DNA of 64,000 nt from DATJHM01 sp963777355 (GCA_963777355.1 CAVZQK010000007.1:48286-112285), one strand, 5' to 3'; positions 18,932 through 28,274 are shown, numbered from the stretch's first letter. Notes: generated by a model not told the origin, from the letters alone. Made by a program: numbers and translations.

Positions 18932-19336
18932 ATGACTGACTATAGCTATGGTGAGACGGTTTATCTTCCATCTGAGAAAGATGTCTATGCTCCCGATGGT
19001 TCGGAGATTCGTTTGCTTGTAAGCACAAATATCGGTAGTTCCTGCCACTGCACACTCCCCGCAATGACCACATCATTTGCGGGTATGCATAAAAGCGTGG
19101 AAGAGATCTGGTATTGTCTTCAAGGTCACGGACAGATCTGGCGTAAAGGAAGCAATCAGGTGGAAGTCGAGATCGAACTTGTTCCCGGCATCTGTCTCAC
19201 TATTCCACCTCATACTCACTTTCAGTTTCGCAATCTCGGTTCTGAACTGTTGTCTATTCTCATTACTACAATGCCGCCCTGGCCTGGTGCTGATGAGTGG
19301 ATAAGGATAGAGGATCATTGGCCTATCTCTAAATAG
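18932..19336 (+). CDS. Cupin-domain protein
   Basis: 134-residue single-domain cupin (small beta-barrel). The region near residues 48-70 (SFAGMHKSVEEIWYCLQGHG) matches cupin motif 1, with one of the usual metal-binding His residues, and PPHTHFQFRN matches motif 2. Such proteins act as mannose-6-phosphate-isomerase-like binders or oxygenases. It follows the ATP-grasp gene by 49 bases, so the two are probably co-transcribed and may act on the same small molecule. Substrate unknown. Confidence 0.8.
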   Translation: MTDYSYGETVYLPSEKDVYAPDGSEIRLLVSTNIGSSCHCTLPAMTTSFAGMHKSVEEIWYCLQGHGQIWRKGSNQVEVEIELVPGICLTIPPHTHFQFRNLGSELLSILITTMPPWPGADEWIRIEDHWPISK

Positions 19337-19703
19337 GTGTTATGGTAATTCTTCACAGATTGGTAAAAATGCACTTTTAAGCCCTTCCTTCTCTATGAAT
19401 GATATGTTATAGTGCCTTTGATCACAATTTTAATTGTACTGTCATAAAAAAGCTTTGTACTACCAACCTTAAAAGCATGGTATGCTCTAGCTTTGTCAGG
19501 TATGAGTATCTCTATTTCACAGAAGGAAGCCATGTGCTCAGATGATGAAGCCGATTAGGCTAAGCAAATAGATCTATATATATGTAATGCTCGCTTGAAG
19601 AAATAGTCTGAACGTGAGATGAAAAAATGAGATTGCCAATACGCATTCTACCTGTGACGCCTGGTACGATTGTCTGGGCACTCTATGGGATCAGGAGAAA
19701 TAT
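19337..19703 (+). other. Intergenic region with possible leader ORF
   Basis: 367 bases without a recognisable gene. Near its end an ATG at 19627 opens a 28-codon frame, ending at 19713, that overlaps the start of the ABC exporter gene by 10 bases; it could couple translation to the exporter or be chance. AGGAGA at about 19691 serves the exporter start. No terminator or repeat was evident. Confidence 0.35.
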
Positions 19704-22175
19704 ATGTTATTAGTGAAGTTTCTGTATCGAAATCTGAAAGGATATCGTTTTCTGGTAGTGCTCGCTATAATAGTGGCTGTTGCACAGGTCAGTTCTGATA
19801 TTATTGCACTCCAGCCACTGAAATGGATTCCTAGTAAGGCACAAAATCCTGGGAATGATCCGGCCTGTACGTTGCCATTTTTGGGCTTGAATGATAAACC
19901 CGGATTACTGGACCTCTTCGATACTCCCACCCTGGACCCCTCGCTGAATCCACCAGCGGGCGGACACCAGATCCAGCCGCCGCCCACGTCACCTTGTCCA
20001 GTGAATCCTTCCGATCCGCGAACGTTACTGAATCCTGACACGACGCATCATAGTGTGATAGGGGTGATTGTCTTTTCTGTCATCGTCCTGGTCTTGTTCT
20101 CCCTTTTGAGTGCCGTTCTCGTCTATCTGGATCTGTACCTCGCGGCATACATTGCGCAAAATTTAAGCGCCAGGTTACGCATACAGCTCTTTGAGCATCT
20201 CCAACGCATCTCCTTAGACTGGCATGGCAAGCAGAAGAAGGGAGATCTGGTCCAGCGCATTACTGGGAACATTGCCGATATTGAGAAATTTGTGACTGAT
20301 GGCCTGGTGGACCTGCTTGTTGGCGTGCTCACCCTCATTGGCGTTGCTTCTATCATGCTTTTCTATAGCGTTCCCTATACGGTCCTCTCCCTTGCCATTG
20401 CCCCGGCCCTTTTTGTGATTGTCCTCTACTATACACGCAATATTAAGGCAGCCTCGAAGAGACAGGCAAAGTCGGCTGGACAGGTAGCCGATGTAGCAAT
20501 GGAAGATATCAATGCGATCACTGTCATTAAAGTGTTTACCCGTGAAGAACGCGAGGATATGCGTTTTGGAAAACGCGTCAGCGAGAGCCGAGCGGCGGGG
20601 CTTCGTGCAGGTATTCTGCAAGCTCAATTTACTCCGCTTGTCGCTGTGCTGGTCGCACTTGGTACCGCGACGATTGTGGGGGTGGGTGGCTATGTAGCAG
20701 CCGGAAATCCTTTTGTTGCCGGCCCTTTTCAGCTTCTTCCAGGAACGATTGACGCCGGTCTGATTGTTTCTTTTCTTTTCTATCTCAAACTGCTCTATCA
20801 ACCGATGCGCGATCTTTCAAAACTGACGACGCTCGCGAACGCCGCTGGAGCGGGCATTGAACGTATCCAGGAGGTGTTGGATCAAGCTCCCGAAGTAGTC
20901 GAAAGCAGTACTCCTTACTATGGACCAACGAAGCTACAAGGCGATATTGTTTTTGAAAATGTGAACTTTAGCTATACGCCAGAACGACCTGTGCTGAAAG
21001 GGATTAACTTACATATTCCGGCTGGGAAAAGAGTTGCGATGGTTGGTCTGTCTGGTGGAGGGAAGACGACGCTGGTCAAGCTGATTCCGCGCTTTTATGA
21101 AGTTCAGCAGGGAGCAGTGAAGATTGATGGCGTGGATAGTCGTATGTACCCTCTCGGCGTGTTGCGCCAGAATGTCAGTATGGTGCTACAGGACTCAGTT
21201 TTGTTTGAGGGGACGATCCGCGAGAATATCGACATCGGAAAACCTGGGTCTAGCGATGATGAGATTATGGCTGCTGCGAAAAAAGCGCAGATGCATGGTA
21301 CTATTATTAGCCTACCAGATGGGTATAATACATTGGTACGCGAACAGGGGAAAAACTTTTCTGGTGGTCAGCGGCAGCGTCTGGCTATTGCACGTGCCAT
21401 TTTGCGTGATGCCCCTATCCTGATTCTGGATGAGCCTACCGCCTCTCTTGATGTTGAAGCTGAAGCCGAAGTGATGCGTGCATTGGACACACTTATTATC
21501 GGACGAACTGTCGTCGTCATCTCCCATCGCTTGAGTACGTTAGGAAACGTGGATGAAGTTATTGTTCTGGGAAATGGACATATCCTGGAGAGAGGTTCCT
21601 ACAGAGAATTGAAGAAGCTCAATGGAGTGTTTGCGGGACTTCTTGAAGAGCAGAACCGTTATAGCTCCGAGAGTGTCGGTGAAAAGTCGATTCTACGCTC
21701 GGCTTTCTTACCAGTAGTGGGTGCCAATGATCCATTGCAAGGCCGATCACTCCCTGGGCTCTCCCAGTATCCTGCTTACCCTGCCGCTGCTGTTGCATCT
21801 CCTCAATCTGCACAACAATCTCTGGCTCCTGTCAGCGTGGATTCGACTATCACTATTAATAATGGGAATACGCAGCCACCACAGCGAGCCCGCGTCCTCG
21901 TTGAGGTTGATGGCGTCGCTGTTGGGACATGTGAGTTGAATAAGCCTGTGTTTACGATTGGCCGCATTTCCGGAAATGATATACAGGTGCCATCACAACG
22001 CGTTTCTCGCCTCCATGCGAAGATTCTTTGGTCAAATGGGCACTGGCAGATAGAGGATGCCAATAGCTTAAATGGCATTGTCTATCGGGGAAACCGTGTT
22101 GATCAACACGCCCTTACCAATGGTGATCAGGTCTTACTGGCCCCGAAAGTGGTCCTCCACTATCAGAATATATAG
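19704..22175 (+). CDS. ABC exporter (fused permease-ATPase) with C-terminal FHA domain
   Basis: 823-residue half-transporter of the MsbA/lipid-multidrug type. Order: six-helix membrane domain with an unusual, Pro/Asp-rich external insert of about 90 residues between the first two helices; ATPase with Walker A GLSGGGKTT, signature FSGGQRQRL and Walker B ILILDEPTA; a Pro/Ala/Ser-rich linker; and at residues about 740-820 an FHA domain (TIGRISGNDI, RVSRLHAKI, LNGI). FHA domains bind phospho-threonine peptides, so export is probably tuned by a Ser/Thr kinase such as the one at 43 kb. AGGAGA precedes the ATG. The substrate is unknown. Confidence 0.9.
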   Translation: MLLVKFLYRNLKGYRFLVVLAIIVAVAQVSSDIIALQPLKWIPSKAQNPGNDPACTLPFLGLNDKPGLLDLFDTPTLDPSLNPPAGGHQIQPPPTSPCPVNPSDPRTLLNPDTTHHSVIGVIVFSVIVLVLFSLLSAVLVYLDLYLAAYIAQNLSARLRIQLFEHLQRISLDWHGKQKKGDLVQRITGNIADIEKFVTDGLVDLLVGVLTLIGVASIMLFYSVPYTVLSLAIAPALFVIVLYYTRNIKAASKRQAKSAGQVADVAMEDINAITVIKVFTREEREDMRFGKRVSESRAAGLRAGILQAQFTPLVAVLVALGTATIVGVGGYVAAGNPFVAGPFQLLPGTIDAGLIVSFLFYLKLLYQPMRDLSKLTTLANAAGAGIERIQEVLDQAPEVVESSTPYYGPTKLQGDIVFENVNFSYTPERPVLKGINLHIPAGKRVAMVGLSGGGKTTLVKLIPRFYEVQQGAVKIDGVDSRMYPLGVLRQNVSMVLQDSVLFEGTIRENIDIGKPGSSDDEIMAAAKKAQMHGTIISLPDGYNTLVREQGKNFSGGQRQRLAIARAILRDAPILILDEPTASLDVEAEAEVMRALDTLIIGRTVVVISHRLSTLGNVDEVIVLGNGHILERGSYRELKKLNGVFAGLLEEQNRYSSESVGEKSILRSAFLPVVGANDPLQGRSLPGLSQYPAYPAAAVASPQSAQQSLAPVSVDSTITINNGNTQPPQRARVLVEVDGVAVGTCELNKPVFTIGRISGNDIQVPSQRVSRLHAKILWSNGHWQIEDANSLNGIVYRGNRVDQHALTNGDQVLLAPKVVLHYQNI

Positions 22176-22182
22176 AACCTCT

Positions 22183-22210
22183 GATGAGAGTGGTACAATC
22201 CACTCTCATC
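22183..22210. terminator. Bidirectional terminator hairpin
   Basis: GATGAGAGTGG and CCACTCTCATC pair around a 6-base loop, between the exporter gene (plus) and the beta-propeller gene (minus), which converge here. Confidence 0.7.
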
Positions 22211-22219
22211 GTGCGAGCC

Positions 22220-23518
22220 TCATACTCCCTTCGGGACGAATTTTATAATACGTAAAATGGGTCTCTCTCCAACTGAGGGTTGTGGCAGGTAAAGGAGTTG
22301 TGTCCCTTCGTCGATAGCAAGAGTATGATGACTTCCGCCACCTAAGAAGTAGTCACCCAGTTTCTTGAGTCCATGCCCACTTTCATCGAAGACCGAGATG
22401 CCCCCTGCACAGCCAACGAAGAGGACATGTGCAGTGCGATCTAAACGGACAATATCAGGATTGTATGCTAGGGGGAGAAGGGGTCCTGGCATAGCCTGCA
22501 TGGTCTGCAAATCAACGCGTGCGAGATTTTGAGAGTCAACACAAGCAATAAAAGCTTCGCGCTGTTGTACATCTAGAACGACCCCATGCGGGGCCAGACA
22601 GGCATCTGGCAAACGTGTACGCGAGATGACTTTTAGTGTGAGTGGGTCAATAGCTGCGAGAAACGAAGGTGGCGTCGCTGGAACATTCAGATTCTGGTCA
22701 TTCAATGGTAGTGTGACAACGAAGATATGATGAGTCACAGGATCAAATTGAATATGGCCAACGTCATCACCAAAGGGTGGATTAATACCAAGCGGAATCT
22801 TTGTAATAAGCTTGTTTGTTACTGCATCAATCACCGCCACATTCTGATTTTTTAACGCAGTATTCGCGTTATCAGGGTCTGCCGGATTGCCTGGATCAGC
22901 AACGAAGATTCGTTGATCCACTGGATCATATTCTATAGCATCAGGACCGTCCAATGGATCAAGTTGTACTTTTGCAATGATGTTAAATGGGCTTTTCTCA
23001 TTCACAATATAGATGATACCATCAGCCGCATCGGAGACAAAAACTTTGCCTACATTGGGTGCTACTATAATGCCTGATCCCTGGGGAACAGCTGCGAGGC
23101 CAACAGTTTTATTGAGTTGCGTATTGAAAACAACGACGTTGCCATCTGTTGCAGCATCAAAGTTGGGGTTGTGCAAGATTGCAGCCTCTTTATCAGGATT
23201 GGGGCCGCTATGGACAAGAAAGAGCAGATGAGTTGCAGGATCAAGTGACTGGAAATCGAAGTGATCAAAGCGTTGTGCTACTCCTGCCGCGAAGGGGTTC
23301 TGTTTTGTTCGGTGAGGATCAGGCAGGGCATCGGGGAGCGGAATATCCTGGACTATCTGGATACGGTGCAATGGAATAGGCGTTGAGAAGCGAATAACTT
23401 CCGAAAGCACCAGAAACGCTAATAATGCGAAGCTGACCAATACCAGAAGCCACCAGGCGATACGACCTGTGCTGATACTACGCGGAGATACTGTGGTGAG
23501 AAGAGGTTGCTGAGCCAT
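22220..23518 (-). CDS. YncE-like beta-propeller protein, membrane-anchored
   Basis: 432 residues with one N-terminal membrane segment (about 22-43) and repeats of the 40-residue YVTN/YncE type (for example KVFVSDAADGIIYIVNE, RIFVADPGNP, IFVVTLPLND), giving a seven-bladed propeller outside the membrane. Such proteins act as scaffolds or surface ligand binders; no catalytic residues are visible. Convergent with the exporter gene. Confidence 0.8.
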   Translation of the reverse strand: MAQQPLLTTVSPRSISTGRIAWWLLVLVSFALLAFLVLSEVIRFSTPIPLHRIQIVQDIPLPDALPDPHRTKQNPFAAGVAQRFDHFDFQSLDPATHLLFLVHSGPNPDKEAAILHNPNFDAATDGNVVVFNTQLNKTVGLAAVPQGSGIIVAPNVGKVFVSDAADGIIYIVNEKSPFNIIAKVQLDPLDGPDAIEYDPVDQRIFVADPGNPADPDNANTALKNQNVAVIDAVTNKLITKIPLGINPPFGDDVGHIQFDPVTHHIFVVTLPLNDQNLNVPATPPSFLAAIDPLTLKVISRTRLPDACLAPHGVVLDVQQREAFIACVDSQNLARVDLQTMQAMPGPLLPLAYNPDIVRLDRTAHVLFVGCAGGISVFDESGHGLKKLGDYFLGGGSHHTLAIDEGTQLLYLPQPSVGERPILRIIKFVPKGV

Positions 23519-23760
23519 TCATAATTTCTCCTTCGTTTTTACTACATTTTAAAATAAGATAGCTTGCATATGCTCTCATTTATATTTAATGATGCAAGTG
23601 TAGAGAACGTTCTTGTCTTTGTCAATAGTTGAATTCACATTCTCGATGAACACGATGTAGTGAAGTATAGCATTGATAGGTCCGGTCGGATCGATTTTTC
23701 TGCTTATTTGTGAGAAAATATCTATCACCAGGCAGATACAAGCGCCATTCTTGGAGAATG

Positions 23761-24066
23761 ATGACAGAAAACGACGCTCAGAACACAGAGCCGCTACGGC
23801 AAGAAGAGGCTCATTACGTTTATATTGTTCGATGTGCAAATGATACATTCTATACAGGGTACGCTAAAGATGTGACACAACGTATCAGGACGCATAATGC
23901 CGGGAGGGGCGGACGCTATACACGTTCGCATCTTCCGGTGACACTGCTTGCGATGTGGTCATTTACAAGTAAAAGGGAAGCATTGCAAGCAGAATACAAG
24001 ATCAAGCAATTATCCAGAAAACAGAAATTGCAATTGATAGAAGAGAGGGGAGGTTTTCGAGCATGA
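23761..24066 (+). CDS. GIY-YIG nuclease-superfamily protein (UPF0213/YhbQ-like)
   Basis: 101-residue single-domain GIY-YIG protein. The hallmark is seen as YVYIVRCANDTFYTGYA, with the catalytic Arg in VTQRIRTHN and a Gly-rich GRGGRYTR loop. Members are thought to act in DNA repair or exchange as structure-selective nucleases. The ATG at 23761 follows TGGAGA closely; the GTG at 23710 adds residues without family match. The stop codon lies in a 20-bp tandem duplication. Confidence 0.88.
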   Translation: MTENDAQNTEPLRQEEAHYVYIVRCANDTFYTGYAKDVTQRIRTHNAGRGGRYTRSHLPVTLLAMWSFTSKREALQAEYKIKQLSRKQKLQLIEERGGFRA

Positions 24067-24085
24067 GGGGAGGTTTTCGAGCGAG
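24046..24085 (+). repeat. 20-bp tandem duplication at the GIY-YIG stop codon
   Basis: The segment GAGGGGAGGTTTTCGAGC occurs twice in a row at the very end of the GIY-YIG gene. The first copy codes the last residues and the second lies after the stop. It is a small slip-type duplication. Confidence 0.6.
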
Positions 24086-24180
24086 AGGAGCGATTGGGGA
24101 GGCGGACACGATTGCGCGTGCGGGCGAGGAGCCTCTGCGGGGGAACGTTGCCTGCACGCTTCATCATGTCCCTACGGGTT

Positions 24181-24975
24181 TTAGAATTGCGAACGTATGC
24201 TCCAGAGGTCTGGGAAAAAGGGTTTGATGGTGGCGGTCAGGTAGTGGACACCGGATGAGCCGCCGCTCCCTGTTTTGTTGCCGATGGTGCGTTCTACCAT
24301 TTTGACATGGCGATAGCGCCATTCTTGTAAGCCTTCGTCCATGTCAACGAGATTCTCACAGACGTTTCTTACTGTGTCGTTCTTCCGGTAGGCTGCAATC
24401 AGGATGGTCTGAATGTCGGGCGAAGGTTCGATGGATTGAGTAAGGTCACGCTGAAGCTGAGTCGGTGGGATAGGATAGCCATTCAGGTGAAGGTAGTAGA
24501 GGAAGGCATCCCAGAGTGAGGGCTGGGTATAGCGGGTCTCAAGTTGGATACGATCTGGAGAATGTTCCTCGTAATGTTGGAAGATGGTTGCGCGTTTGTA
24601 GCCAAAGACGAATTTGATCTGTCGAAATTGTGCTGATTGGAAGCCGCTGGAAGATTCTAAGAAGCTACGGAAGGCATTGAATTCGAGAGGTGTCATTGTT
24701 TCCAGGATATCGAGCTGGGAGACAGCGGTTTTTAAAATCGCGAGAATGCGGCGGGTGGTGTGAGCGGCCCGTGCAGATTCATTGGCACGAAGTAATTTCT
24801 GAAGATAGTCCAGCTCGTGAAGGAGTTCTTTGAACCAGAGTTCGTAGATCTGATGAATCACGATAAAGAGCAGTTCGTCGTGCTCTGGACCGTGAGTTCC
24901 GGTACTCTTCGGAGTTTGGAGGCTCAAAAGTTCATCGAGTCGCAGATAGTTCGTATAGGTGAGAGATTTTGACAT
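24181..24975 (-). CDS. kynA: Tryptophan 2,3-dioxygenase
   Basis: Haem enzyme that opens the indole ring of L-tryptophan to N-formylkynurenine in the cytoplasm. 264 residues, close to the bacterial family length. Seen: LTYTNYLRLDELL start, HDELLFIVIHQIYELWFKE with the distal His, FRSFLESSSGFQS, WRYRHVKMVERTIG with the haem-ligating His, and GTGGSSGV-like TGSGGSSGVHYL. The ATG at 24975 has CAGGAG upstream. It is the last gene of the operon running from 31916, which otherwise encodes anthraniloyl-CoA degradation, so it links tryptophan to that route. Confidence 0.95.
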   Translation of the reverse strand: MSKSLTYTNYLRLDELLSLQTPKSTGTHGPEHDELLFIVIHQIYELWFKELLHELDYLQKLLRANESARAAHTTRRILAILKTAVSQLDILETMTPLEFNAFRSFLESSSGFQSAQFRQIKFVFGYKRATIFQHYEEHSPDRIQLETRYTQPSLWDAFLYYLHLNGYPIPPTQLQRDLTQSIEPSPDIQTILIAAYRKNDTVRNVCENLVDMDEGLQEWRYRHVKMVERTIGNKTGSGGSSGVHYLTATIKPFFPDLWSIRSQF

Positions 24976-24991
24976 CGTGTGTTTGCTCCTG

Positions 24992-25408
24992 TTATTCGGG
25001 TATGACCGCGGTTGCTTCGATCTCGACACGTGCCAGGTCTTCGACGAGTGCCACTACCTGTACCACACTCATCGTGGGGTAGTGGTTCCCTAGAAGTTTC
25101 CGGTAGGCAAGACCGAGCTCTTTGCCGCACGCGAGATACTCTTGCTTATCGACGATATACCAGGTCAGACGGACAATGTGTTCTGGTCTGCCGCCAGCTT
25201 CAGCAAGCACAGTAAGTATATTTTGAAGTGCCTGGCGTGTTTGAGCTAGAAAGTCAGTTGATTGAAAGTGGTGCTGGTTATCCCAACCGATTTGTCCACT
25301 GATAAAGACGAGTCTTCCACTGGCAACAATGCCGTTGGTATACCCGCCTGGGCGTGGCCAGGCGGCAGGCTGGAGGAACTGTATAGAGTCGGGGGAGTGT
25401 TCAGACAT
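24992..25408 (-). CDS. RidA/YjgF-family deaminase
   Basis: 138-residue RidA-superfamily protein, a trimeric enzyme that hydrolyses reactive imines/enamines. Seen: VFISGQIGWD and the substrate-binding Arg region HIVRLTWYIVD, with the C-terminal VEIEATAVI. The start ATG at 25408 overlaps the end of the CoA-ligase gene by 8 bases, so translation is coupled. In the anthraniloyl-CoA operon it probably removes the amino group from an enamine formed after ring reduction or opening; this role is inferred from context. Confidence 0.9.
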   Translation of the reverse strand: MSEHSPDSIQFLQPAAWPRPGGYTNGIVASGRLVFISGQIGWDNQHHFQSTDFLAQTRQALQNILTVLAEAGGRPEHIVRLTWYIVDKQEYLACGKELGLAYRKLLGNHYPTMSVVQVVALVEDLARVEIEATAVIPE

Positions 25409-27083
25409 TTTCGCCCTCCTGCTGTTGATAACGGAGTTTGTAACGCTGAATCTTCCCTGTACCCGCACGTGGCAGCTCGTTTCTAAACTCGATAGCACGC
25501 GGATACTTGTAGGGCGCGATAAGCTGTTTGACAAAATCTTGCAGCGTTTTTGCCATTGAGCCATCATCGGTATAACCAGCTTTGAGGACGACAAAAGCTT
25601 TGACAATAGTGCCACGTTCAGGGTCAGGGAGGCCAATGACGGCACATTCTGCTACGGCTGGATGTTCCAGGATGGCGCTTTCAACCTCCGGGCCAGCGAT
25701 ATTATAGCCAGCGGCAACGATCATATCATCGGTACGGGCCTGGAACCAGAAGTAGCCATCTTCGTCCATAAGATAGGCATCGCCTGTCAGATTCCAGCCG
25801 TTCTGTACATAGCTTTGCTGGCGCTCGTCGGCCAGATAGCGGCAGCCTGTAGGGCCCTTGACGGCCAGGCGTCCTACTTCGTCAGGGGGAAGCGGGTTGC
25901 CAGCAAGGTCCAGGATACAGGCCTGATAGCCGGGAACGGGTTTGCCTGTTGCGCCAGGGCGAATTTCAGCGCCTGCGGAGGCAATGAAGATATGGAGCAT
26001 CTCTGTGGAGCCAATACCATCAATGATCTCGATACCTGTTGCTTCACGCCACATCGTACGGGTAGAGGTTGGTAAGGCTTCGCCAGCAGAGATGCATTGT
26101 TGTAATGTTGGTAGTGCGCTGGCAGGGGTAGAAGAGAGGGCAGGTCGAAGACCTGCCCCTACTAGGGGTGCCATCTGGCGATAGAAGAGGGGGGAGGACC
26201 AGGCGACGGTAGCGTGATACTCATTGATGGCTTGCAGCATACTTGCGGGGGTGGCCTTCTCTAGTAGAACGGTGGCGGCACCTGCACGGAGGGGGAAGAT
26301 GAGGAGGGCACCGAGGCCATAGGTGAAGGCAAGAGGTGGTGTGCCGATACAGATATCAGCTTCTGTGAGATGAACAATTGAGCGAGGGAAACAATCGCAG
26401 GCAGCAAGAATATCGCGGTGAGAGTGGAGAGCAGCCTTTGGTTGGCCCGTCGAACCAGAGGTGAAGGCGATCACTGTGATATCATCTGCCGCAGTAGGAA
26501 CAGGATGATATCCCTGCTGAGTCGCCTCTTTGTGCCAGGCGGCCATGCGTGCTTCAAGTCCGGTAGCGGAAGGATCGTGGAAATACGCAATTTGTTGAAG
26601 GATTGGACAACGCTTTTGGGCGGCTTGTAATTCAGCAGCTAAATTTTTGTCACAGATCGCGGCACTGACCTGTGCTTTTTCGATAATCTCCACCAGCTCT
26701 TTTTCGCGCAAGAGGGGCATAGTTGCAACGACGATGAGGCCGGCTTTGGCAACGGCTAACCAGCTCACCGCCAGCATTGCATTATTAGCGCTGCGCAGGA
26801 GGACACGGTTACCTGGGAGTAAGCCCATTTCGGCAGTGAGGACATGAGCGAGTTGATCTACCTGCTCTTGCAGTTGTTTATAGGTAAGAGTGCCTTCAGC
26901 ACTAAGGATTGCTGGATGATCGCCGTGACCACGATCTATCCAGGTATCCAGGAGTTCTGAGGCGCAATTGAGTTGTTCAGGATAGTGTAGTTCGGCAAGA
27001 GTAAAGATACGGTCAGGCCATTGCTCACGGGGGGGCAAGTGGTCCTGGACAAAAGTATCGATATGGGCTGAAGAAGCGCTCAT
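25401..27083 (-). CDS. Aryl-CoA ligase (2-aminobenzoate/benzoate-CoA ligase type)
   Basis: 560-residue ANL-superfamily AMP-forming ligase that activates anthranilate (or benzoate) with CoA. Seen: P-loop TSGSTGQPKAALHSH (near residue 190), AMP-binding DGIGSTEMLH, hinge TGDAYLMDEDGYFWFQ, and the C-terminal catalytic GTGKIQRYKLR with Lys. At about residues 308-325 the coding sequence contains a palindromic repeat read as an extra stretch (VGAGLRPALSS), which the family lacks. The operon context (TDO, bifunctional monooxygenase) favours anthranilate as substrate. It ends 8 bases inside ridA. Confidence 0.9.
   Translation of the reverse strand: MSASSAHIDTFVQDHLPPREQWPDRIFTLAELHYPEQLNCASELLDTWIDRGHGDHPAILSAEGTLTYKQLQEQVDQLAHVLTAEMGLLPGNRVLLRSANNAMLAVSWLAVAKAGLIVVATMPLLREKELVEIIEKAQVSAAICDKNLAAELQAAQKRCPILQQIAYFHDPSATGLEARMAAWHKEATQQGYHPVPTAADDITVIAFTSGSTGQPKAALHSHRDILAACDCFPRSIVHLTEADICIGTPPLAFTYGLGALLIFPLRAGAATVLLEKATPASMLQAINEYHATVAWSSPLFYRQMAPLVGAGLRPALSSTPASALPTLQQCISAGEALPTSTRTMWREATGIEIIDGIGSTEMLHIFIASAGAEIRPGATGKPVPGYQACILDLAGNPLPPDEVGRLAVKGPTGCRYLADERQQSYVQNGWNLTGDAYLMDEDGYFWFQARTDDMIVAAGYNIAGPEVESAILEHPAVAECAVIGLPDPERGTIVKAFVVLKAGYTDDGSMAKTLQDFVKQLIAPYKYPRAIEFRNELPRAGTGKIQRYKLRYQQQEGENV
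26138..26167. repeat. Palindromic repeat inserted in frame within CoA-ligase gene
   Basis: GGGCAGGTC and GACCTGCCC are exact complements around GAA (26138-26158), followed by a CCCCTA/TAGGGG palindrome (26155-26167). The same core, GTAGGGGCAG.TC with GACCTGCCCT, makes up the arms of the palindrome at 56815-56878, so this is a dispersed repeat family. Here it is read through as protein. Confidence 0.75.
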
Positions 27084-28269
27084 GCTGTTTCCTCCTGTGT
27101 TTCCTTTGTTTCATCGGGTTGATTCGGTTCCTTGAGTAGGGAACGGGCAATAAGCAACTGTTGAACTTCGCTCGCGCCTTCATAGATACGCAGGGCGCGA
27201 ATTTCTCGATAGAGGCGCTCAAGAATATGTCCCTGTTGGACACCCCTTGCGCCGAAGAGTTGCACGGCGGCATCAATAACGTGCTGGGCAGACTCTGTTG
27301 CGGTCAATTTAGCCATAGCGACTTCGCGGGTCGCCGTTGCACCACAGACATCACGTAACCAGGCAGCTTGATACGTGAGAAGGGAACTGGCTTCAATGGC
27401 AGTAGCCATATCGGCGAGTTTTGTCTGTGTAATTTGCATATCGGCAAGAACGCCGCCAAACATAGGGCGCAGGCGGACATATTTGAGCGATTCAGCAAGG
27501 GCGCGACGAGCGAAACCCAGGGCGGCGGCGGCAACGGAGGCGCGGAAGATGTTGAGAGTTTGCATGGCAATCTTGAAGCCTTGACCGGGTTGACCAAGCA
27601 GGTTTGAGATGGGAATAGAGCAGGCGGCAAAGGAGAGCGTTGCCAGGGGATGGGGAGCGATAACGCGAGAGGCGCTCTGAGATATGCAGGCCAGGAGTAG
27701 TGGCGGGAACGATAAAAGCGGAGATGCCCCTTGCCCCTGGTACATCCTCGCTACGAGCGAAGACAATATAGAAATCAGCAATACCGCCATTGGAGATCCA
27801 GGTTTTTGTGCCATTGAGCTGATAGTGATCACCCAAACGTGTGGCAGTGGTTGTCAGGGCGGCGGCATCCGAGCCAGCAGCAGGTTCGGAGAGGGCAAAA
27901 GCGGCGATCCATTTGCCCGTGGCGACGTGGGGAAGATAGTGAGCGAATTGATCGGCGGTACCGGCGAGAGTGATTGCGCCACTACCAAGTCCTTGCATAG
28001 CAAAAGAGAAATCAGCCAGTCCGCAGTGATAGGCGAGCGTTTCACGAATGATACAGAGGGCGCGTGAGTCGAGGCGGAAGTGCGCCCCCGGCGGTTTCTG
28101 GCACACAATAGCGTAGCCAGCCAGCATCTCCTAGCAGACGAACAAGCTGGCGGCAACGTGTATCGACATCTTCTGGCTCATCAGTTGGGAGAGATGTGCG
28201 TACACCATGCAGTAAGATCAGTGTGAGTTGGCGATGGGTAGCATCGAAAAATGGAAGATCGTAATGCAT
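27080..28269 (-). pseudogene. Acyl-CoA dehydrogenase, two frameshifts
   Basis: FAD-dependent acyl-CoA dehydrogenase of about 396 residues. Pieces in order: an N-terminal part from the ATG at 28269 (GGAG upstream), a middle part (AFALSEPAAGSDAAALTT, KTWISNGG) and a C-terminal part (FGARGVQQG, RIYEGASEVQQLLIAR). Breaks lie in a C5 run at 28085-28089 and near 27668-27678, each explained by one extra base. It starts 6 bases after the enoyl-CoA hydratase stop and overlaps the ligase start by 4 bases (ATGA). In the operon it probably oxidises an alicyclic CoA intermediate. Confidence 0.82.
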
Positions 28270-28274
28270 AGGGA

